Assembly (NCBI GenBank): GCA_032353305.1
Contig: JAUCNG010188862.1
Span: forward strand, 1,389-14,279
Length of the DNA stretch: 12,891 nt
Direction of reading: 5' to 3'
Origin: Cephalothrix spiralis
Lineage: Eukaryota > Nemertea > Palaeonemertea > Archinemertea > Cephalotrichidae
A model generated the notes under the pieces. It was not told the origin of the DNA. It made no database searches and was given only the letters and a program-made list of their open reading frames with translations. This document shows positions 10,301 through 12,891 of this stretch, piece after piece (positions within the stretch are counted from its first letter, which is position 1; every line of letters starts with the position of its first letter). The position numbers and the translations under genes were made by a program.

Positions 10301-11898
10301 ATGGAGAGTAACACAGGAAAGTAACACAGGAAGGACAGGATTTCACAACGGCTCTGAAAAAAGAAGGTTCTAGGATGTCACACATGATAGTGACGTCGTG
10401 CTTGGCTAGAGTATATAAAGAATGAAGGAAGAAGTCACGGCAAAAGTTCATGCTTTGATAATTGGACCAGAATAATTCGGGGTATTTAAAGTCGGGGCAC
10501 ATCATGCAGGGTCATGTAGTTCAATTTGACCTTGTGGGATCCTGAGATGGTTGAACCCATACCACCCTTCTTCTTCTTCTTGCCGCCGCCGCCGCCCTCT
10601 GGAATTGTCCAAGTATTTTGTTTGTTAAACATAGTTAAAAATAGGTTAACAAACCCCGAGTCAAGGTTAAGCTTTGATTAACACTTCAATGTTATGGTTT
10701 GGTACGTGTCAATGAAAAGCCATTGCCTATTACTCGACAGTTCAATGATACATCAGCTTAGAAAATCAGTTCCCCATATTCCATTGCAATATAAGATTTG
10801 TACCACCTCATTATTTTATTATCATCATTGTCTTTTAGAAATGAAATATAGGAGATTTTCTGCGCTTCAGTAAGGTGCATAATTTCATAAGTCACTATGA
10901 AACTACGATATTACAACGAATTCTGAAAACAAATTTAATTGTATTCAAAATTTGTTGTTAATCAGTTGAAAAAATCATCTCGTACCCTGTGTGTATATGA
11001 AACGGTCATGAAGCTTCCGCCCTTCTTGCGTTTACCTTTACTTTCTTTGTCTAAAATAAGAAATATTGGAAGAACATTGGGTTTTAGGGTCAATTTAGAC
11101 CCAGGGCCAAGAAATATTTGTTTAATTTGACTCATTATAATAATATAGAGAATGATTTAAGGAATATATTGATCCAGCTCTTTCATTAAAAATTGCTTAA
11201 ATTACTTATAATTCCACTTCAGAAATTCTTTAAGAGGATAGTATCAATTAAAGGCTGTATGAAAAATATTTCGTATTAATTCTTCAAAGGTTTTATATTT
11301 GATAATACTTTAAATCATGAGAATTATCGAAAAGTTATCTGTTTTTGGCATTGATGGCCATAATCAGGTTATTACAAAATGATAATAAGAATCATAACCT
11401 TACCAGCTGGGGGATCAACGTGGAAGAGCAGTGAGATAAGTTCCTGCTTAGATCCACTGAAGAGTGTGATGACAGTGTCATTAAGTGGATCCTTGTTCTT
11501 TTGCAACCAACCAGAAATGTTGTAGTTGACCTGTAGAATGAAAAGCATTCATTAAATACCTGCTCTCGGGACCAGTATTTGTTGACAATAACAATTGATT
11601 TTAAAAGACTTATTACATTAGATAAAAGGTTTATTTGATATTTGTTGATCTTTTTTATTCTCGATCTACGCGCCGCTTAAAATCCTATTATATCAAAGTT
11701 TTTTTAAGTCATACTTACAGTACCAGCATAATGAGCCAAACCAAAATGAGCTTCAGTCTGACCGGGCTTTGGTGGTCTTGGTTTCTGGAAGTTGGTAGAC
11801 TTGCCAAGATGGTTGCCGTACAACATTTCCTTGAATGTTGTATCAGTAGCCTTGGGGAACATGCACTGTTCTTCAAGGATGGATAGGATACCCATGGG
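1101..11898 (-). CDS. Mhc: Muscle myosin heavy chain, 5'-truncated by window edge, multi-exon
   Basis: This is the heavy chain of muscle myosin II, the ATP-driven actin motor that dimerises through its rod and packs into thick filaments. Constitutive segments on the minus strand are 11719-11898, 11404-11530, 8561-8678, 8182-8439, 7032-7944, 5334-5390, 4735-4988, 3854-4099, 2028-3614, 1577-1672 and 1101-1337. One member of each alternative pair is added: 10986-11050 or 10531-10598, 9613-9700 or 9263-9350, and 4530-4608 or 4315-4393. With the first member of each pair the total is 4305 nt, 1434 residues plus stop, with consistent phases and GT-AG borders throughout. Family heavy chains have about 1940 residues, so roughly 500 N-terminal residues (SH3-like domain, P-loop, switches, relay) lie beyond the right edge. 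Landmarks seen are [39 protein letters not shown] and a long heptad rod. Exon borders are inferred from sequence, not from transcripts. Confidence 0.97.
1577..1672 (-). CDS. Mhc: Mhc rod exon: distal light meromyosin
   Basis: A 96-nt exon of 32 codons (phase 0 in and out) encodes [20 protein letters not shown], then [12 protein letters not shown]. This lies near the assembly-competence region at the rod C-terminus. The acceptor is GTTAAAG and the donor is GTAAGT. Confidence 0.96.
1673..2027 (-). other. Mhc intron, 355 nt, no exon seen
   Basis: AT-rich intron between the long rod exon and the 96-nt exon. No alternative exon with matching phase is recognised. Confidence 0.7.
2028..3614 (-). 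CDS. Mhc: Mhc rod mega-exon: most of light meromyosin
   Basis: A single uninterrupted exon of 529 codons (phase 0 in and out) runs from [18 protein letters not shown] to [10 protein letters not shown]. It is heptad coiled coil throughout, with the 28-residue charge pattern that packs rods into thick filaments. Landmarks are [60 protein letters not shown] and [20 protein letters not shown]. Several + strand open frames lie antisense to it and are shadows. The acceptor is ATTCCAG and the donor is GTAAGT. Confidence 0.98.
3854..4099 (-). CDS. Mhc: Mhc rod exon after the hinge
   Basis: A 246-nt exon of 82 codons (phase 0 in and out) runs from [20 protein letters not shown] through [20 protein letters not shown] to KRSLEDESR. 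It is a regular coiled coil at the S2/light-meromyosin transition. The acceptor is CATACAG and the donor is GTAAGT. Confidence 0.97.
4315..4393 (-). CDS. Mhc: Mhc alternative hinge exon, version 2
   Basis: This exon is also exactly 79 nt with phase 2 in and 0 out, 136 nt beyond version 1. It encodes [20 protein letters not shown] followed by MLERIK. About a third of positions match version 1, including E2, E11, D14, L15, Q18 and K26, and heptad hydrophobics align. The acceptor has a strong pyrimidine tract (CCTTTCTCAG) and the donor is GTAATT. Codons are A/T-ending. Using both exons gives a TGA at the eleventh codon of this one, so they must be exclusive. Confidence 0.88.
4530..4608 (-). CDS. 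Mhc: Mhc alternative hinge exon, version 1
   Basis: A 79-nt exon (phase 2 in, phase 0 out) encodes 26 full codons, [20 protein letters not shown] followed by HISKGK. It sits in the S2 hinge, just before the [10 protein letters not shown] segment. Codons are mostly C/G-ending, like the long rod exon. The acceptor is CTTGCAG and the donor is GTAAAA. It is the version expected in the abundant isoform, judged from codon use only. Confidence 0.9.
4735..4988 (-). CDS. Mhc: Mhc rod exon: S2
   Basis: A 254-nt exon (phase 0 in, phase 2 out) begins [20 protein letters not shown]. It contains the hallmark [20 protein letters not shown] and [20 protein letters not shown] blocks and ends VKS plus AA. The acceptor is ATTCAAG and the donor is GTAAGT. 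The two leftover As are completed to Lys by either hinge exon. Confidence 0.97.
4989..5333 (-). other. Mhc intron, 345 nt, with a duplicated 25-bp stretch
   Basis: No coding potential beyond the flanking exons is seen. It contains two near-identical 25-bp copies (5050-5074 and 5131-5155) with AATGAATAGA-type repeats between them. Confidence 0.7.
5050..5155. repeat. Direct repeat, two 25-bp copies
   Basis: Copies at 5050-5074 and 5131-5155 share ATCAATCATGGTTGTTA and then differ at one base (G/T). They are 81 nt apart, probably a local duplication. Confidence 0.75.
5334..5390 (-). CDS. Mhc: Mhc rod exon shared by myosin and headless forms
   Basis: A 57-nt exon of 19 codons (phase 0 in and out) encodes [19 protein letters not shown], a conserved heptad block of S2. 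Three upstream donors can join it in frame: 7032 (…KELQ), 5910 (…MYQ) and 5508 (…NYQ). It is therefore the first rod exon of any headless product. The acceptor is TTTCTTCAG and the donor is GTAAGA. Confidence 0.95.
5508..5597 (-). CDS. Second, short internal first exon for the same rod (30 codons)
   Basis: An open segment of 30 codons runs from ATG at 5595-5597 (G at -3) to a GTAAAT donor after TAC-CAA (Tyr-Gln), phase 0. It begins [15 protein letters not shown] and ends CQNYQ. It lies 117 nt before the rod exon at 5334-5390, and the product would be about 881 residues. It ends in Tyr-Gln and GTA exactly as the 153-codon exon does, which suggests a shared origin or shared junction constraint. 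The composition is charged and helical-looking but without clear heptads. A TATA-like palindrome lies about 145 nt upstream. I do not recognise this short head from a known family. It could be fortuitous, but frame, phase, donor and position all fit. Confidence 0.55.
5740..5749 (-). promoter_or_regulatory. TATA-like element upstream of the 30-codon first exon
   Basis: TTTATATAAA is a perfect 10-bp palindrome. On the minus strand it would place a start site near 5715, giving a 5' leader of about 120 nt before the ATG at 5597. The region is AT-rich, so a chance match is quite possible. Confidence 0.35.
5910..6368 (-). CDS. Internal first exon of a headless rod protein (catchin/myorod type)
   Basis: An open segment of 153 codons runs from ATG at 6366-6368 (A at -3) to a GTAGGT donor after ATG-TAT-CAA (Met-Tyr-Gln). 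Its phase is 0, matching the rod exon at 5334-5390. Joined to the shared exons it gives about 1004 residues: 153 unique plus 851 of rod. The unique part has no coiled coil. Residues 1-60 are acidic and look disordered, with two IP(N/D)TP motifs at 16-20 and 31-35. Residues 82-147 are more basic, with RRSSLS at 89-94 (a possible basophilic kinase site) and TGFTVTR at 141-147. Molluscan catchin/myorod has, from memory, a unique head of about 156 residues on the same rod, and insect myosin rod protein uses a related internal start. Such proteins sit on thick filaments. The promoter and the absence of upstream splicing are inferred. Confidence 0.8.
6369..7031 (-). other. 5' part of the internal-promoter intron
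   Basis: This is presumed promoter and leader for the 153-codon first exon. It holds the ZNF143-like motif and an exon-like open segment ending at a strong donor (6680), discussed in the findings. No ATG-started coding exon is supported here. Confidence 0.5.
6551..6571 (-). promoter_or_regulatory. Possible ZNF143/Staf-type promoter motif
   Basis: The minus strand reads TTTCCCATAATGCCCCACTG, which fits the CCCAYAATGC core of ZNF143/Staf binding sites. It lies about 185 nt upstream of the ATG of the 153-codon first exon, where an internal promoter would be expected. The match is by eye and binding is inferred. Confidence 0.35.
7032..7944 (-). CDS. Mhc: Mhc exon: second IQ motif, head-rod junction and proximal S2
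   Basis: A 913-nt exon (phase 2 in, phase 0 out) encodes 304 codons after the split Arg. Residues 1-25 are the regulatory-light-chain site, [20 protein letters not shown]. The KVKPLL proline at about residue 31 marks the head-rod junction. From there a heptad coiled coil runs to [11 protein letters not shown]. It includes the conserved [13 protein letters not shown] and [15 protein letters not shown] blocks of subfragment 2. Two tandem AGs occur at the acceptor; only CAG followed by AGTTGC keeps the frame. The intron after this exon (5391-7031) carries the internal first exons. Confidence 0.97.
8182..8439 (-). CDS. Mhc: Mhc exon: converter domain and first IQ motif
   Basis: A 258-nt exon (phase 2 in, phase 2 out) covers the converter, [20 protein letters not shown] through [19 protein letters not shown]. 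It then covers the essential-light-chain IQ motif, [17 protein letters not shown]. The converter amplifies small motor movements into the lever-arm swing. Insects encode this region in several alternative exons; here only one copy is visible. Neither flanking intron (237 and 121 nt) shows a second copy. The acceptor is TTTACAG and the donor is GTAAGA. Confidence 0.96.
8561..8678 (-). CDS. Mhc: Mhc exon: SH2/SH1 helices
   Basis: A 118-nt exon (phase 1 in, phase 2 out) encodes [20 protein letters not shown], then [19 protein letters not shown]. It carries the two reactive cysteines of the SH2 helix (in HCNGV) and the SH1 helix (in IRICRKG), which link the motor to the converter. His stands where many muscle myosins have Thr or Arg before the SH2 cysteine. 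The acceptor is AAATTTAG and the donor is GTAAGT. Confidence 0.96.
8679..9262 (-). other. Mhc intron, 584 nt
   Basis: AT-rich sequence between the second W-helix exon and the SH exon. A third copy of the W-helix exon was looked for and not found. A short inverted repeat (AGAGTTAA at 9120-9127, TTAACTCT at 9154-9161) is present. Confidence 0.65.
9263..9350 (-). CDS. Mhc: Mhc alternative W-helix/transducer-strand exon, version 2
   Basis: This exon is also 88 nt with the same phases (0 in, 1 out). It encodes [17 protein letters not shown], then [12 protein letters not shown] plus G. About 18 of 29 residues match version 1. The canonical LNKLM is changed to LILLM, which removes an Asn-Lys pair from the helix. 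The acceptor is TATAACAG and the donor GTAAGA is good. The reading frame is intact and the strand motif fully conserved, so it looks functional rather than decayed. Confidence 0.88.
9613..9700 (-). CDS. Mhc: Mhc alternative W-helix/transducer-strand exon, version 1
   Basis: An 88-nt exon (phase 0 in, phase 1 out) encodes [17 protein letters not shown], then [12 protein letters not shown] plus G. In the family this is the long helix after loop 2 and the transducer beta strand that leads to the SH2 helix. The acceptor is ACTTTAG and the donor is GTAACC. A second exon of identical length and phase lies 262 nt downstream in the gene, so the two are read as mutually exclusive. Confidence 0.9.
9701..10530 (-). 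other. Mhc intron, 830 nt, between alternative loop-2 and W-helix exons
   Basis: No further exon is recognised. A 95-codon minus-strand open frame (10218-10505) occurs; only its first residues resemble myosin (see findings). A 13-bp tandem duplication (GTAACACAGGAA and one base) lies at 10308-10333. Confidence 0.6.
10308..10333. repeat. 13-bp tandem duplication
   Basis: Two adjacent copies of GTAACACAGGAAA/G lie at 10308-10320 and 10321-10333. Probably replication slippage. Confidence 0.7.
10531..10598 (-). CDS. Mhc: Mhc alternative loop-2 exon, version 2 (Gly5-Lys5)
   Basis: This 68-nt segment has the same phases as the other loop-2 exon (1 in, 0 out). It encodes five Gly (all GGC), five Lys (all AAG), then [12 protein letters not shown], which aligns with [12 protein letters not shown] of version 1. 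The acceptor is ATTCCAG. The inferred donor, AAG followed by GTCAAA, is weak. It is chosen because it keeps phase 0 and falls at the homologous position; an upstream GTATGG donor would give the wrong phase. Codons are G/C-ending like the constitutive exons. It could instead be a decaying or regulated exon. Confidence 0.62.
10599..10985 (-). other. Mhc intron between the two loop-2 exons, 387 nt
   Basis: AT-rich; no third Lys-rich loop-2 exon is seen. Confidence 0.7.
10986..11050 (-). CDS. Mhc: Mhc alternative loop-2 exon, version 1
   Basis: A 65-nt exon (phase 1 in, phase 0 out) encodes a basic loop, [11 protein letters not shown], followed by [10 protein letters not shown]. That matches the family pattern of a Gly/Lys loop 2 followed by SFQTVSALHR. 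The acceptor is TTTTAG and the donor is GTACGA. Loop 2 makes the first ionic contacts with actin and influences actin affinity and ATPase rate. It retains the canonical Phe that the other version lacks. Codons are moderately AT-rich. Confidence 0.85.
11051..11403 (-). other. Mhc intron before the loop-2 cluster, 353 nt
   Basis: AT-rich; nothing coding is seen. A small GGGTC/GACCC inverted repeat lies near 11087-11102. Confidence 0.7.
11404..11530 (-). CDS. Mhc: Mhc exon: upper/lower 50K segment ending at loop 2
   Basis: The exon encodes 42 codons plus one nucleotide (phase 0 in, phase 1 out). It starts [18 protein letters not shown], a near-invariant myosin II stretch, and ends HVDPPA plus G, just where actin-binding loop 2 begins. 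The acceptor is CTACAG and the donor is GTAAGG. The leftover G joins either of two downstream loop-2 exons, giving Asp with the first and Glu with the second. Confidence 0.95.
11719..11898 (-). CDS. Mhc: Mhc exon: lower-50K helix-loop-helix and transducer approach
   Basis: This exon has 60 complete codons (phase 0 in, phase 0 out). It begins [19 protein letters not shown] and ends [12 protein letters not shown]. In the family this segment is the actin-binding helix-loop-helix of the lower 50K domain, followed by the NHLGKS and EAHF.L.HYAGT stretches. The acceptor is CTTCAG and the donor is GTAAGT. It is the most 5' exon visible. The preceding relay exon, expected to end in a DLIEK-like motif, is not found in the remaining 993 nt to its right. 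Confidence 0.95.
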
Positions 11899-12452
11899 CT
11901 GAAGTAAAAATATGTAAAGAATATAACTATCAAGATTTAGACTGTATCATTTATTAAATCAAGCGCCGGATCAAAGCCATCCAAAGTTCCCTCACCATCA
12001 AGAATGTCGACCAACTATGCAACGAGAGTGGCTGAAGTAATTTCATTTTCGTCATATTGTACTTAATGCTGGGAGAATTATTTTGGAGCGCTCCGCCAAG
12101 GCAGGGAGATACAGGCACAGAATAATTGTTTTAACCAAGAAGTTTTATTTCAATAATAAAATAATAACGTTAATGAAATTGATATTAATTTTTTACATAT
12201 TACAATTTATTAAGAAGTGTTTCGAATGGCGTATCATAATAGAAATAGATGAAACAACAAAATAGAACTCATTTTAATACTTGGTTATTGATTTTCGATA
12301 TATTGCGAACCGCGTATATGTCACTTTATTAATTTTATTCATTTTTAAGAGAGAGTTATCCTTTTAGAAGATAAGTTTTAATAAAAAATAAATTTATCTA
12401 GCACTCCAGACCTATGTGTTGCATGAGGAGGGTATCTAGGGTGAAAATTATT

Positions 12453-12548
12453 TGTCGTGAAATATTTTTTCATGACAAAAGATATGTCGCGAAAGACAGT
12501 TTCATGGCAAATTATTTGTCGCTTGGTCAGGGATTTTTTTTAAATGGT
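12453..12548. repeat. Tandem repeat, about three units of 32 bp
   Basis: TGTCGTGAAA at 12453, TGTCGCGAAA at 12485 and TGTCGCTTGG at 12517 recur with an exact 32-nt period. Units 1 and 2 also share TTTCATG(A/G)CAAA at the same offset. The third unit keeps only the start. Confidence 0.7.
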
Positions 12549-12573
12549 CAGGGATTCAGGGAAAAGTCAGGGA
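12525..12573. repeat. GTCAGGGA short repeat, three copies
   Basis: GGTCAGGGATT occurs at 12525-12535 and 12546-12556, with a further GTCAGGGA at 12566-12573, spaced about 20 nt. It directly follows and overlaps the 32-bp array. Confidence 0.7.
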
Positions 12574-12660
12574 ATTTTGAAATAAAAATAAGACGAAATA
12601 TCAGTTATATAATAAATATCAGTTTTTGTTGTTGTGTCTATGGATAAAACTTCGGTTTTC

Positions 12661-12726
12661 TTTCAATATGGCTCTCGTCAGCGACTCGTGCCACATAGAA
12701 AGTCTGCGACTCGTGCCATATTGAAA
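12661..12726. repeat. Perfect 12-bp inverted repeat enclosing a direct repeat
   Basis: TTTCAATATGGC (12661-12672) and GCCATATTGAAA (12715-12726) are exact inverted copies. Between and overlapping them GCGACTCGTGCCA occurs twice (12681-12693 and 12706-12718), 25 nt apart. This may be a small non-autonomous element or satellite fragment. Confidence 0.7.
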
Positions 12727-12891
12727 ATACTCATGATGTAGCTATATATCACTTCCTTTATAAATAATTAATTTTATACAGGACTTGATTTTTTGAGAAA
12801 CTGTCAAAAATATGACTTTGTAGAACGTACTGTAGGCCTTATAAGATCTAGGAAAATTAGATATGAGAAATATGACATGATGTGTTCACTG

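Larger units (their letters stand above)
11899..12891 (-). other. Partial Mhc intron at the window edge
   Basis: At least 993 nt with no recognisable relay exon or other motor exon. The right part (12440-12730) is repeat-rich. A short minus-strand open stretch near 11940-12014 reads LVDILDGEGTLDGFDPALDL but is bounded by stops and matches no myosin segment. Confidence 0.6.

Noticed and set aside
10218-10505. 95-codon minus-strand frame as an independent gene
   Set aside because: It lies inside an Mhc intron, and beyond its first eight residues it resembles nothing recognisable.
10573-10598. GTATGG as the donor of loop-2 version 2
   Set aside because: It is a better splice consensus but leaves phase 1, which cannot join the phase-0 W-helix exons.
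11940-12016. Open minus-strand stretch reading LVDILDGEGTLDGFDPALDL
   Set aside because: Bounded by TAG and TAA, short, no myosin similarity and no clear exon phase; possibly a mobile-element remnant.
1-12891. tRNA, rRNA, CRISPR array, bacterial operon features
   Set aside because: Nothing resembling these was found; the spliced muscle gene shows the window is from an animal nuclear genome.

Overview
The window is eukaryotic and holds the 3' two-thirds of one muscle (class II) myosin heavy chain gene, read on the minus strand. The gene starts beyond the right edge: about 500 N-terminal residues of the motor are missing. It ends with a TAA at 1101-1103. Fourteen spliced segments join in one frame into 4305 nt (1434 residues plus stop). 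Spiralian (lophotrochozoan) ancestry is suggested by two things. The wording of the neck and rod ([29 protein letters not shown]) resembles molluscan, annelid and flatworm muscle myosins. The gene also carries a catchin/myorod-type internal first exon. The phylum cannot be fixed from this window; a mollusc is a reasonable guess. Introns are short and AT-rich.

Right to left (5' to 3' of the gene): 11899-12891 is intron or flank with small repeats. Motor exons follow at 11719-11898 (helix-loop-helix) and 11404-11530 (up to loop 2). Next come two alternative loop-2 exons (10986-11050 and 10531-10598) and two alternative exons for the W-helix and the HF(I/V)RCIIPNE strand (9613-9700 and 9263-9350). 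The SH helices are at 8561-8678 and the converter plus IQ1 at 8182-8439. IQ2, the head-rod junction and proximal S2 are at 7032-7944.

The 1641-nt intron at 5391-7031 appears to hold an internal transcription unit. A 153-codon first exon (5910-6368) and a 30-codon first exon (5508-5597) both end in Tyr-Gln at phase 0, in frame with the rod exon at 5334-5390. They predict two headless rod proteins of about 1004 and 881 residues. The first matches the architecture of molluscan catchin/myorod and insect myosin rod protein.

The rod continues through 4735-4988, two alternative 79-nt hinge exons (4530-4608 and 4315-4393), 3854-4099, one long 529-codon exon (2028-3614), 1577-1672 and the last exon (1101-1337), which carries a Ser-rich non-helical tailpiece. 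Positions 1-1100 are 3' UTR and flank.

Three exon pairs are therefore mutually exclusive candidates. Intron phases make inclusion of both members frameshift in every case. Together with the alternative starts, this one locus could produce up to eight heavy chains and four headless rod proteins from the variants visible here.
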